The notes beneath the pieces were generated by a model that had not been told where the DNA came from, searched no databases, and was given only the letters and a program-made list of their open reading frames with translations. DNA of 64,000 nt from assembly GCF_020342435.1 (NCBI RefSeq), contig NZ_CP080504.1:759081-823080 (forward strand). Reading direction: 5' to 3'. Each line of letters starts with the position of its first letter. Positions within the stretch are counted from its first letter, which is position 1. The translations under genes were made by a program, and so were the position numbers. Origin of the DNA: Candidatus Vallotiella sp. (ex Adelges kitamiensis) (lineage in GTDB: Bacteria; Pseudomonadota; Gammaproteobacteria; Burkholderiales; Burkholderiaceae). Below are positions 52,995 to 63,033 of the stretch, piece by piece.

Positions 52995-53974
52995 CATGTT
53001 TGTCTCACCTCTTTACAAAGGTATGTAATATATGCGCGTTATTCGCATCTTCGATAGGTATCGACAGCTCAACTCAGTAGCATTAAATATATTCCCCCTA
53101 ATAAAAAATACTGGCATAACGATAGATTATCTGCATTTTGTTATCAGGCGATCGTAATGCGAATACGAAGCTTAAAATCTCAGGAACTTTGACAGTATTA
53201 CAACGTAGTTATAGCAACGTTCATCCATCTTTCCGAATCTAGAGATTAACCTATACTAATCTCTAAATGTCTCTATCAAAAGTACATTATGTTTATACCA
53301 TGCCCTCTAATAAAGAGGGGGTACATATTATTACAACACGCCATCTTAAATAGAGACTTATCGCTTTTAAAGTAATAAAAAACGAAAGCCATCGATTGTC
53401 TTAATCACTAAGATTCCGGGTGTTCGTCCTAATACCTAGGACCTAATATAGCCAGAAACACTACTGAGTATTACATCTTTATAGAATGCAACCTATGACA
53501 AAATATTTTTATTATTTCATTTATCCTAGCCTTATACTAGTAGACTTATTCGGTGAACTTAAATTCAGATTTTAAATAGTACTAAACTAACTCCGTTATA
53601 GATAACGTATTATTTAAAGTTTATTGTTTTAGGGGTAAAATGCACGAAGCTGCCTATTAAGGGGCTTACAAGATAGACATAACTCAAGCATCCAGCAAAC
53701 ACGCTTTTGCCTAATATACAGCTTAAAATTACTACAGCAGTATCACCGAGACTTTATAAAAAATTACGATACTACTATCTAAAAAAGTAGAAATAAAATA
53801 TAATAAAAGAATATCACTAACAGATTAAATACTAATAAAAAATATTCGTGCCCTCTACTAAAATTAGTCGAGGTTATTCGATAACTATCTTAAATAATCT
53901 TAGTATAAGTATACTTGCAGACAATACTATATTTATGTGTAAATTAGCGTGTGATTTATAATAAAAAATTATTT

Positions 53975-54018
53975 AAAATATATCTATATACTATAACTAG
54001 TATATAGATATATTTTAT
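53975..54018 (+). repeat. 18-bp AT-rich perfect inverted repeat
   Basis: TAAAATATATCTATATAC (53975-53992), 8-base loop TATAACTA, and its reverse complement at 54001-54018. It sits in the most AT-rich part of the window, far from any gene start. Could be a protein site, a former terminator, or a chance product of AT-biased decay, though 18 perfect pairs is long for chance. Confidence 0.85.
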
Positions 54019-54482
54019 CTATAAATAATAATTAAAAAACATTAATTTTATAATTATTCTTTCCCCTTATCAGGACGATTCTGAGCTCAAAAAAGCGCCT
54101 AAAATTTAATTTTTAATTATCCAGCTATTCTTAATTAGCTATGTTTAATTCTCTAAAATAATAGAATTTGAGTGAATAATCTATTATGTGCTCTAATTTG
54201 CTTATAAAAGCAATATTTTTTAATTAAATTAATGTGATCCTATACTTAGGATTAATAATAAAAGCTATCGCATTAGCAATCTGAAAAGAAAGGGGTGCTA
54301 CCGCACATAGCGGGTAACTAGTAAAAAGTTTATTGATTAGATTAATAGCATACTACATGGGTAATTTTTATAAAATTTAATATGTATGCGATTAATATTA
54401 CTATGAGAATTTTTTATAAAATTGATGAAAACGCAAGTAACTTAAAGCATTAGCTTCTATTTTCTTGAGAAGACTGGCATAG

Positions 54483-55799
54483 TCATGGCTTCATGGGTGG
54501 CAGAAGCGCACTTAGCATATCAACCGTGTGATGTATTGCGCCACGGTGCCGTGCTGCGAATGCAGAACCAGCAGTTCCCATTGCTACGCGGCGTGTGCGA
54601 TCCGTAAGAACTATACGTACAGCCCGCGCTAGCGTAGTTGAGTCTCGTACCCGTAGTGCAGCGCCAGAAGTTATCGCGTCGATGCTTGCCTGTTCAAAAT
54701 TAAATGTATGTGGTCCGATCACAATCGGCACACCGACGGCACAGGCTTCAATCAGATTATGTCCACCGAATGGCAGCAAACTTCCGCCTATAAAAGCTAC
54801 GTCCGATGCAGCGTAGTAGGCTTGCATTTCCCCCATAGAATCACCAAGCAGCACCCGTACGTCGTCCGGAAGAGGCGCAATAGTAGTCGTCTTATGTACG
54901 CTCTGTATAGTTGATGCAGAGGCCCACTCTGAACGACGCGCTAACTTCAGCCCCCTATGCTTGATTAGCTCGGCAACCTCATCAAAGCGCTGAGGATGTC
55001 TAGGTACTATTATCAGAAGGATATTAGTAATACCAAGTTGGTAGTATGCATCTAATACAAAAGCTTCTTCACCCTCTCTCGTACTGCCTGCTATCCACAC
55101 TGGCCGGTGACCAATTGCCATATTCCAAGCTCGGCCCAGCTTAGCTAATTCGGGCAGAGCCTTTATATCAAACTTTAAATTTCCAACCACTGTAACATCA
55201 CGTGCGCCAAGCGCGCCTAAACGCTGTGCATCAACCGAGCTCTGTGCGAGCACATGCGTGAAGCTACCGAATACTTGACGTACTTCTGCTCCAAAACGTA
55301 AAGCGCGATGGTATGAACGTTCTGACATTCTTGCATTAGTTAGTACTAACGGCACGCCTGCATAGCGACACTCATTAATTAGCGTTGGCCATACCTCAGT
55401 TTCCATGATAATGCCTAATACAGGGCGCCACGCGCGAAGAAACCGCCGAACTGGCCCGCGCATATCATAGGGCAAATAGCATCGCAATACACGTGAGCCA
55501 AATAGCTGCTCTCCGAGTGCTCGCCCACTCGGTGTCATATGCGTAAGCAGCACCTGCACGTTATAACACTTATCAAGTAGCACCTGCACTAGAGGTTGAG
55601 CTGCCCGTGTCTCTCCAAGCGACACTGCATGAATCCAAATCAAAGGGGCATTATTATGTGCCGAGTAGCTTGCTAGATAACCGAATCGTTCAGGAATATG
55701 CTGAATATAGCCTCGCTCATGCCGCGCACGTGCTAATAAACGTAGTACGGCTAGCGGAGCAGCTATATACCAGAGTATTCGATATAAAATTTTTAGCAT
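54483..55799 (-). CDS. waaA: 3-deoxy-D-manno-octulosonic acid transferase (KDO transferase)
   Basis: 438 residues. A membrane-anchored GT-B enzyme that transfers KDO from CMP-KDO to lipid IVA. N-terminal anchor MLKILYRILWYIAAPLAVLRLL. Acceptor-side motif IWIHAVSLGETRAAQPLV, the catalytic region IMETEVWPTLINECR and LTNARMSERS, and the donor site FIGGSLLPFGGHNLIEACAVG. Fourth in a minus-strand series manB, waaC, Kdo-hydroxylase-like gene, waaA; the last three are almost contiguous. Complete. Confidence 0.96.
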   Translation of the reverse strand: MLKILYRILWYIAAPLAVLRLLARARHERGYIQHIPERFGYLASYSAHNNAPLIWIHAVSLGETRAAQPLVQVLLDKCYNVQVLLTHMTPSGRALGEQLFGSRVLRCYLPYDMRGPVRRFLRAWRPVLGIIMETEVWPTLINECRYAGVPLVLTNARMSERSYHRALRFGAEVRQVFGSFTHVLAQSSVDAQRLGALGARDVTVVGNLKFDIKALPELAKLGRAWNMAIGHRPVWIAGSTREGEEAFVLDAYYQLGITNILLIIVPRHPQRFDEVAELIKHRGLKLARRSEWASASTIQSVHKTTTIAPLPDDVRVLLGDSMGEMQAYYAASDVAFIGGSLLPFGGHNLIEACAVGVPIVIGPHTFNFEQASIDAITSGAALRVRDSTTLARAVRIVLTDRTRRVAMGTAGSAFAARHRGAIHHTVDMLSALLPPMKP

Positions 55800-55819
55800 C
55801 AGTCTATCTGTCTAATAAA

Positions 55820-56707
55820 TCAGACGAGTGTGCTACCTGCAAGGCGTTCTAGGATACTTAACGGGGAACTCTGCGGCTGTACCATTGAGCGTACTGGCAA
55901 GAAAAAGGTCTGTTCAAGCATAAATTGACCAGACATCACAGCATGTGATATCTGGTCTGAAAAGCAAATCCAGGCGCTACCCGGTAAAAACCACACTGCC
56001 TGCTGCCGTGCGTTGCGCTGGTAATCTAGATCCGCTTTCATCGCATCATGAATATGTAGCATAAAATGATCATACTTGCTACGCTTAGTCTTAGTTATAT
56101 TTAGTAGCTTCAATAGCGATGCAACCCCAGGAATTGGTTTCGGGATACGAGAGAAGAACCGATGCGCGACGTCCTCGAATGGCTCGCCAACTCGCCACAC
56201 GCGGGGCTCGCCATATCCGTTAACGTTTGTAAACACACGAAGTATTCGTTCACCATAATTTGGCTGCGATGGAAACGTATCCACGTGCAACCGGCTGTCA
56301 TCTTTATGCCATGATGTTTTACGTGTTTCTACGCGATGCAATCGTAAGCTACTAGATGCGATCCGAAGCTTACTTTTATATTCGGGAATAAGTTGCCCGA
56401 CTAATTTGAGCGCATGAAGTCGGTAGCGCGTCAATAAGATACGTACAGCGGACTGTATAGCTGCATCACCTGATATGCCACGTAACGCACCGGCATTGGC
56501 TTCCAGACTAATATTTTTACGGTTAGGATCAGCTATTTTAGGATCCAGCAGAATTTGTTCACTGTCTTCTATTATAAATTTTAAGCGTGGAAAATACAGC
56601 ACTTTTCCAGACTCTACTGCAGCTAGACATGTCTCACCTGATACGGACCGGTGTTGTCCCCGACAATCTACGAAATGAATCTCAATAATTTGTGATGCTC
56701 TCATCAA
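55820..56707 (-). CDS. Kdo hydroxylase family protein (KdoO-like)
   Basis: 295 residues. Resembles the Fe(II)/2-oxoglutarate-dependent KDO 3-hydroxylase of Burkholderia and Yersinia, which converts outer KDO to Ko after lipid A assembly. The iron site is visible as TSWHKDDSRLHVDTFPSQPN (His-x-Asp type) with a distal histidine in SDQISHAVMSGQFMLEQTFF, within a typical jelly-roll context (LRVFTNVNGYGEPRVWRVGE). Sequence GSAWICFSDQISHA is typical. It lies 7 bp after waaC and 20 bp before waaA, i.e. between the two inner-core transferases, which supports the LPS role. The exact product is inferred from family and context. Confidence 0.82.
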   Translation of the reverse strand: MMRASQIIEIHFVDCRGQHRSVSGETCLAAVESGKVLYFPRLKFIIEDSEQILLDPKIADPNRKNISLEANAGALRGISGDAAIQSAVRILLTRYRLHALKLVGQLIPEYKSKLRIASSSLRLHRVETRKTSWHKDDSRLHVDTFPSQPNYGERILRVFTNVNGYGEPRVWRVGEPFEDVAHRFFSRIPKPIPGVASLLKLLNITKTKRSKYDHFMLHIHDAMKADLDYQRNARQQAVWFLPGSAWICFSDQISHAVMSGQFMLEQTFFLPVRSMVQPQSSPLSILERLAGSTLV

Positions 56708-56714
56708 AATATCG

Positions 56715-57722
56715 CTATAACAATCCGAAGCCAGCTAGCACACTCTTAACTTCAACAAGGTTTGGTGGGGATCCCCCCTTTCCTAGGTTAACAATATTTG
56801 GTGACCAATATCCACCAGTGCGCCATGCCGTTGCAAAATTATATAACTCAATCGTTGGTCGCTTAAGCGCCGCAGCTATATGAACTAGTCCTGTATCCAC
56901 GCCAACAGTCACTGCTGCGCTATCAATCAACCCCGTAACCGCTGGCAGCGACAAGCGTGGTGGCACGAGCGCAGCAACACCAAGTTTCTGTGCCAGGCGC
57001 TTGCTTTTCGCATGCTCAACAGTGCTGCCCCAGGGCAGTATAATCGATATGCCGCGGTGAATAAGCGACTGACCTAACTCAATCCAGCAGCTCTCTGGCC
57101 ATTGCTTGTCCTCACGTGAGGTCGCATGCACGAACACCACGTATAGAACTGGTAAATTTAGCCCTGTGTGCGCCAGTTCTCGAGCCGCTTGGCACCGATC
57201 AATACCGAAATCTATATTCTGTTCATCGGCTCGTGGCAGCGGATCACCAAGCGCACAGGCAGCTAATTGGCGGGAGCGCTCAACGACGTGCGTATGCGGT
57301 TGAATCCATACCTTCGTCTGATAAAACCATCGCACCAGACACTCATAACCAGCTCCCTCAGTGCGATTACTTAATCCGATAAGCTCGCCGCGAGCCCAGC
57401 TTGCAACCCATGCGCTTTTGATTAACCCATGGCAATCGATCACTAGATCATATTCTTCGATTGATAATGAACGTCTGAATTTTCGCACTTCACGCCACGT
57501 CGCTGGCGAAAGCAGCTGCCTTCGCCAGCGACGTAAAGAAAATGGGATAACACTGCGCACACCTCGAACAAGGTTGACAAATTCGACGAAGTTTTCTTCA
57601 ACTAACCAGTCAATAATCGCATCTGGATGAAGCCGATGGATATCGGCAACCAATGGCATATTGTGAACAATATCACCTAGTGATGACAATCGAACGATCA
57701 GAATTTTTTGCACGCGAATCAA
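56715..57722 (-). CDS. waaC: LPS heptosyltransferase I
   Basis: 335 residues, GT9 family. It adds the first L-glycero-D-manno-heptose to KDO2-lipid A. N-terminal start KILIVRLSSLGDIVHNMPLVAD is diagnostic. The acceptor-side DYLVI-like strand is DLVIDCHGLIKSAWVASWARG. The C-terminal donor domain has FVHATSREDKQWPESCW and the GVDTGLVHIAAALKRPTIELY motif. It is in the core-LPS operon between manB and the Kdo-hydroxylase-like gene. Confidence 0.95.
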   Translation of the reverse strand: MIRVQKILIVRLSSLGDIVHNMPLVADIHRLHPDAIIDWLVEENFVEFVNLVRGVRSVIPFSLRRWRRQLLSPATWREVRKFRRSLSIEEYDLVIDCHGLIKSAWVASWARGELIGLSNRTEGAGYECLVRWFYQTKVWIQPHTHVVERSRQLAACALGDPLPRADEQNIDFGIDRCQAARELAHTGLNLPVLYVVFVHATSREDKQWPESCWIELGQSLIHRGISIILPWGSTVEHAKSKRLAQKLGVAALVPPRLSLPAVTGLIDSAAVTVGVDTGLVHIAAALKRPTIELYNFATAWRTGGYWSPNIVNLGKGGSPPNLVEVKSVLAGFGLL

Positions 57723-57863
57723 TAAGTCAGGAAAACTACGGCAGTCTCTTGACTACCTCCTAAATAGAAGGTTGTAGTATGATTAGTAAGTCTATAGCAT
57801 TTAACCTAAATGCCGCAGAGAGTCAATCTCTGAGATTAGTAGCTAGGCGTATAACTAGTTCTC

Positions 57864-59246
57864 TTAAAACGGAAGCTCGATGCCAGGCTTCTGCTCAATG
57901 ATTGCACGCTGAAAGTCTTTTTGGATTCGCTGAAGCGCCGCATTATTATCGGCTTCGAAACGCATCACAACTGCGGGTGTAGTATTAGATGCACGTGCAA
58001 GCCCAAAACCGTCCGAATATTCTACGCGCAGGCCATCGATCGAAATGACTTCGTTAGCACCACAAAATGTCGAAAACTTTTGAAGTTTGCCCATCAAATC
58101 AAAGTTCTCACCCTCATTGAGTCTGAGTTGCAACTCAGGCGTCGAGACTGAATTCGGCAAGCTGTTGAGTAACTGACTGGGGTCAGCTACGCGCGATAGG
58201 ATTTCTAGCAGTCGTGCACCAGTATAGAGACCGTCGTCAAAACCGTACCAGCGATCTTTGAAAAATACGTGGCCGCTCATTTCTCCAGCGAGAAGCGCGC
58301 CAGTTTCGCGTAACTTCGCTTTTACTAAAGAGTGGCCGGTTTTCCACATCACCGGCTCACCACCCTGCTCGTGTATCCATCGAGCTAGGTTGCGTGTGCA
58401 TTTCACGTCATAGATGATCTTCCCACCTGGATTACGTGATAATACATCCTGCGCGAATAACATCAACTGCCTATCCGGATAAATGATTTGACCGTCCTTA
58501 GTTACCACACCAAGCCGATCTCCGTCTCCATCGAATGCAAAGCCAATCTCCGCATCCGTCTCTTTTAGCGCACGAATAACATCTTTTAGATTTTCTGGAT
58601 GGGCTGGATCTGGGTGGTGATTTGGAAAATTGCCATCTATGTCACAGAAGAGTTCAACCAACTTGCATCCGAGCGCTCTAAATAATCTCGGTGCAAGCAA
58701 TCCTGCAGCGCCATTGCCTGCATCGATAACGAGTTTTAGTGGGCGAGCTAACTTGATGTCAGACAAGACCCTCTCGACGTAGGCGTCGAGTATATTATAC
58801 TCTTTATAGCTTCCACTAGCGGCAGCAAACTCTCTATCGACTATACGCTTGTATAATACCTGAATTTGCTCACCATAGATTGCAACACCGCGTAACACCA
58901 TCTTAAAACCATTATAGTCTGGGGGATTATGGCTACCCGTGACGATAATGCACGAATCTACATACCGCCCCGCGAGTGACACACTGGCTGCGAAATAGCC
59001 GAGGGGCGTCGGCACCAGGCCAATATCAATCACATCTATACCTGTAGCGCATAGACCATCTGCTAGAGCAGAAGATAATTGCGGACTTGACAAACGCCCA
59101 TCACGACCAATTATTACCGCATTAGCACCTTGCGCACGTATTTCGCTTCCGAACGCGCGACCAATCTGCCTAGCGATATTATTATCGAGTGTCTTACCGA
59201 TGATACCCCGAATATCGTAGGCCTTGAAAATCGATTTAGAAATCAT
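57864..59246 (-). CDS. manB: phosphomannomutase/phosphoglucomutase
   Basis: 460 residues from ATG 59246 (MISKSIFKAYDIRGIIGKTL), the family start; the frame is open for 30 more codons upstream without similarity. Alpha-D-phosphohexomutase: catalytic phosphoserine loop TGSHNPPDYNGFKMV, metal loop AFDGDGDRLGVV, sugar-binding GEMSGHVFFKDRW and the phosphate-binding C-terminal RASNTTPAVVMRFEA. It interconverts hexose 6- and 1-phosphates for sugar-nucleotide synthesis. It lies 141 bp upstream of waaC on the same strand, so LPS precursor supply is its likely role. Confidence 0.93.
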   Translation of the reverse strand: MISKSIFKAYDIRGIIGKTLDNNIARQIGRAFGSEIRAQGANAVIIGRDGRLSSPQLSSALADGLCATGIDVIDIGLVPTPLGYFAASVSLAGRYVDSCIIVTGSHNPPDYNGFKMVLRGVAIYGEQIQVLYKRIVDREFAAASGSYKEYNILDAYVERVLSDIKLARPLKLVIDAGNGAAGLLAPRLFRALGCKLVELFCDIDGNFPNHHPDPAHPENLKDVIRALKETDAEIGFAFDGDGDRLGVVTKDGQIIYPDRQLMLFAQDVLSRNPGGKIIYDVKCTRNLARWIHEQGGEPVMWKTGHSLVKAKLRETGALLAGEMSGHVFFKDRWYGFDDGLYTGARLLEILSRVADPSQLLNSLPNSVSTPELQLRLNEGENFDLMGKLQKFSTFCGANEVISIDGLRVEYSDGFGLARASNTTPAVVMRFEADNNAALQRIQKDFQRAIIEQKPGIELPF

Positions 59247-60364
59247 AGGTAAAATTTTATTTAGTAGAGTTATAGCCGAAATCGATAAGATGGCTGTCCG
59301 CATTAGATTAGGATTCGTACTTTCCCGCTCCGCCACATTCCGCGTATAATGAGTAAATTAATAGTAATTCGAATATAGACCACATTCTCGCTAATCTGTA
59401 TTCGCTTAGCCTGCAGAGTGGCGTGGCTTTACAATAAGTACTTCTATCATAATCATCGGCTTGCTTGCTGTTTTGGCGCAGAATTAATTAGTAAGCAGTT
59501 AACGTGCATACACCATTGCTACTCGTACTGGCACCGCTGCCTTGCGGTATGCGCTGCTGCTTTCAATCCCAATAATTGGGCATTGTAGAAAGGGGTGGTT
59601 AGGCATAATTCTTTGCAGTGTATTCGCGCTACGCTGACGGCATCGGAGAGCTCGCGCTCGTGCTGATGTAGGCTAGCCTAGCTGAGATCTAACCGTTAGA
59701 ACAATCTAGCTATTTTAGCTATGACAATGCTATCTCGTGAGTACTGATAGAGACGGCTAATCTATAGCTACAAAACATACCTGTGCCAAACTACAGTTGA
59801 TTACAATCATGCCCGCGGCATTAGCTCAATCTAGCAACGTCTAACTGCTAGTGCGAGTGGCTCTGCCAACATTCTTGTAAAGCAAGTCAACTACCTAGGT
59901 AAGCATCACACGTACCTGCAGTGGCCCCTCGCCTGAAAACGAATCACCTTTTTCGCGTTAACCCTGCCAAGTCAACCAATCGATATATGCTGGAGTTTTG
60001 CTTGGATCACTATCCAGCTACAATACCCCGTGTAGATGCAGTTAGGCAGGCAAGAAACTATCGAGTAGCATGCTATGCAACAGAAAATCTAGACTTGTTT
60101 TTTGGTTAAAGTGTGGCTATAGATATGCAAATCTACCTGATATAAAATTAATTTAGGAACTAAACAAACGTAGCATTAGCTCTACAAGGAGGCGCATATA
60201 GATCGTTTCAACACTACGGAACTCAAGTTTGTCTACTCGAACTGGATACTCTTTACTGAGTAGCTCAGACTAAACAAGAATTTAGCATATTATTTAATAA
60301 TGTATCCAATGTTATAACTCATTAAACGTGTGCTGCTTTATACGCATTAAGCATATGAATAACA
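59247..60364. other. gap between divergent manB and galE
   Basis: Contains both upstream regions. A 62-codon plus-strand frame (59921-60109) ends DLFFG and is not recognised; it lacks a ribosome site. Somewhat richer in GC than other gaps, so a decayed gene is likely, but I could not identify it. Confidence 0.4.
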
Positions 60365-61390
60365 ATGATGGCAAATCAACGCATGATTCTAGTTACCGGC
60401 GGTGCCGGCTTTATCGGCTCACATACCTGCGTCGAATTGCTCAACGCGGGCTATGATATTTTAGTAGTCGATAACCTAGTCAATAGCAAAGTCGACGCGA
60501 TTCGGCGCGTCGAGCAGATCACTGGCAAGATAGTTCGATTCTATCAAGTTGATTCTTGTGATGATCAGGCACTTCGAAAAGTGTTTGAACAATGCCCAAT
60601 CCATGCGGCAATTCATATTGCGGCGTTCAAAGCAGTCAGTGAATCGACAAAAAAACCACTAGAGTACTATTCGAACAACTTAAACAGTCTGCTGGCGCTG
60701 CTGCGCGTAATGAATGAGTATAACGTACAATATATCGTGTTTAGTTCATCAGCTACTGTATACGGAAAGCCACAAAGCGTGCCGATTAACGAGTCATTCC
60801 CGTTATCTGCAACTAATCCGTACGGACACACGAAAATAATAGCCGAACAGATTCTACGTGATTTGGTGTGTGCTAATGCTAGCTGGAAAGTCGCTACGCT
60901 ACGCTATTTCAATCCGGTCGGTGCGCATAAAAGCGGGTTAATTGGTGAAGATCCAAACGGCATCCCGAATAACCTGATGCCGTTTGTCGCACAGGTGGCG
61001 GTCGGTAAGTTACCGCGCCTTTTGGTCTTCGGTGGAGACTATGATACGCCAGACGGAACTGGCGTCCGCGATTACATTCATGTGGTTGACATTGCACGGG
61101 GGCATCTTGCTGCACTTGATACCCTGTTCAATCAAGGCATTAGTTTTACTGTAAACTTGGGCACTGGAAAAGGGTATAGTGTACTAGAAGTTGTGAGCGC
61201 TTTTTCGCGAGCCAGCAAACGCGAGGTTCCGTATGAGATCGTTAACCGACGCTTCGGAGACGTTGCTGTTTGTTATGCTAATTCCGAAGCTGCCGAGCGA
61301 ATAATAGGTTGGCGTTCAGCGTATGGCATCGAAAGAATGTGTATAGATCATTGGCGTTGGCAGGAAAAAAACCCAAATGGCTATTCCTAA
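60365..61390 (+). CDS. galE: UDP-glucose 4-epimerase
   Basis: 341 residues, short-chain dehydrogenase fold. It interconverts UDP-glucose and UDP-galactose for cell-surface polysaccharide. NAD site MILVTGGAGFIGSHTCVELL, catalytic Ser in FSSSATVYG and the YxxxK pair in NPYGHTKIIAEQ. C-terminal substrate loop VRDYIHVVDIARGHLAALD is standard. The start may be at the second or seventh codon (both Met); no clear ribosome site helps. It precedes a decayed sugar-phosphate transferase gene and an O-antigen ligase, placing it in a surface-polysaccharide locus. Confidence 0.95.
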   Translation: MMANQRMILVTGGAGFIGSHTCVELLNAGYDILVVDNLVNSKVDAIRRVEQITGKIVRFYQVDSCDDQALRKVFEQCPIHAAIHIAAFKAVSESTKKPLEYYSNNLNSLLALLRVMNEYNVQYIVFSSSATVYGKPQSVPINESFPLSATNPYGHTKIIAEQILRDLVCANASWKVATLRYFNPVGAHKSGLIGEDPNGIPNNLMPFVAQVAVGKLPRLLVFGGDYDTPDGTGVRDYIHVVDIARGHLAALDTLFNQGISFTVNLGTGKGYSVLEVVSAFSRASKREVPYEIVNRRFGDVAVCYANSEAAERIIGWRSAYGIERMCIDHWRWQEKNPNGYS

Positions 61391-61416
61391 GCCCTACGAA
61401 ATATCTATTCAAATTT

Positions 61417-62300
61417 TGATTTTTGCTTAATTTTTTTATTAATCACACTTGTCATTGTCTATTACGCAAACGGGAACTGTCTGTTTCTCGACAGAGACTA
61501 ATTTATAGGGGCGCTAAATTCTATATTTGCCCCGTTCTACATATCAGCATTTTGCCATTGTATCCAGGCTATCCGGAAGAGCTGAGCAGCTTTATAGTGT
61601 ATATCCGTCGGTAGCCGATAGCATTTTACTGCTCGCCGTCGGCGGCCTTCCAGTGTTCACATCTGGGTTGATTAAGATTTGACTAATCGCGCAAGCGCTT
61701 TAATACAGCTCGTTTCAACAATCCTTGCCGCAGCTCTCGTATTTAGCTACTCGGTAGCTATTACTTATATTAGCTTACTGTTTTATATTTTGTATTTGCG
61801 TGTCCGTTTATATTTATGACAATCTAGATACTTGCAGTCTCCAGACTTTCCAATACGATCCATGATTAATAGCTTTAACAGGCTCGACTTAATGATTAGC
61901 TTCATAATGTTTGCTTCCATTGCATATGTCGCTACTAAGTTTATGCCTTAATCGTTCTATGCGGCTCGATAGCTATAATGGGGAAAAATTATTGGCTTTT
62001 TATGGAACTTTCTAGGTAGACTTACTTTTTGGGTAACAGCGGCACGTATTTCTTTAGCTTTATGTGCAAGTGTTCTTCTTAACACACAATCAAAAATCTT
62101 TTACTTGGTACTCTACCTTTCTAATAGACGGCTTATACACTTAGTGAGCGATGTATGTACCACAAGAATTGATCTAGAGAAATTTCTTAATCCCATTATA
62201 TTTATGGTTAGTTATTTTGCCTGATAGCTGTGATCTTAGAAACATTGTGCTGTTAATATATGCTTGCCTATTCTATCAGGTAATTCGTGTTCACTTATAT
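61417..62300 (+). pseudogene. WecA/MraY-family polyprenyl-phosphate sugar transferase, decayed
   Basis: Through frameshifts the plus strand reads ITLVIVYYANGNCLFLDRD, KFYICPVLHISILPL (compare KFHARPVPRIGGVPL), LLAVGGLPVFTSGLIKI then stop at 61680, QLVSTILAAALVFSYS, MINSFNRLDLMISFIMFASI (compare NIIDGFNGLASMV...MFAS), IIGFLWNF (compare LGFFIWNFPAG) and RNFLIPLYLWLVI. This is the order of the multi-helix glycosyl-1-phosphate transferase family, here the Burkholderia type beside galE. The two catalytic Asp motifs (NIIDGFNG and LGDGGA) are both destroyed. Length is near full. It would have started O-antigen synthesis on undecaprenyl phosphate. Confidence 0.88.
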
Positions 62301-63033
62301 ATGGTTATACATGAGTACACACTCATGCGCACCCTAAGCCGATCGCTATGCTGCAATGTGGCCGTTATTTTCTCGTATCTATCTGATGTTTTATAATTCT
62401 TTGAATACACGATCGCAAAGCGATGCGTCTAATACGTATAGTGATTACACTATAGAATGCAACTTATTAGCAGTCTAGCTACAAACACTACCCTGCCCTA
62501 CTATTCTCCAGCGGTTTGTAATTTAAATAAAAAGTTGCTTTTTTAATTTATGCGTAACAATGTTTCCAGCACGGGCTGTTATATCTAGTCTGTATGGTAC
62601 TAATTGCATAATCTGTACTCTATAAAACTTATTACTAATAATAATTAGTATTGCTTTGAGTAAAGTAAGATTTCTTAGCTTAAGAATAATAGATACTAGC
62701 TAATGTATATATTATACATATGTATACATACGAACTTCTTCTAAGAAAAGTGTTACAATCTGCGCGAGCTGTAGTTTTGCGTATTGCATGCGCTAGGTTA
62801 TATCTATCCTTAGCGTAACTTTAAAAACTAAACCTAGTAATGCATGCGTATGCATGTATTACTTAATGCTTAAGGCATTGAAAAATGCTGGAGTATATCA
62901 GCACTTTCAATAAAGAAAACTTGCTACGGGGTATAGATATTAGCCTTAGTTATAATAAGTACTCGAGGAATGCGTAAGTCAGACGTATTTAGTATACGCA
63001 TTCCATGCCGAAAAACACAATTCACTCGTATTA
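62301..63033. other. gap before O-antigen ligase
   Basis: AT-rich with several imperfect palindromes (for example around 62838-62861, TAATGCAT...ATGCATGTATTA). No gene or remnant recognised. Confidence 0.45.

Larger units (their letters stand above)
52554..54482. other. 1.9-kb AT-rich gap
   Basis: No gene or readable remnant. It holds copy 2 of the 128-bp repeat and an AT-only hairpin at 53975-54018. The part from about 53500 to 54450 is the most AT-rich stretch in the window. I looked for DnaA-box clusters and found none convincing. Confidence 0.5.

Noticed and set aside
53500-54480. Replication origin in the AT-rich stretch
   Set aside because: No cluster of DnaA boxes (TTATCCACA-like) and no origin-associated genes nearby; only a single hairpin.
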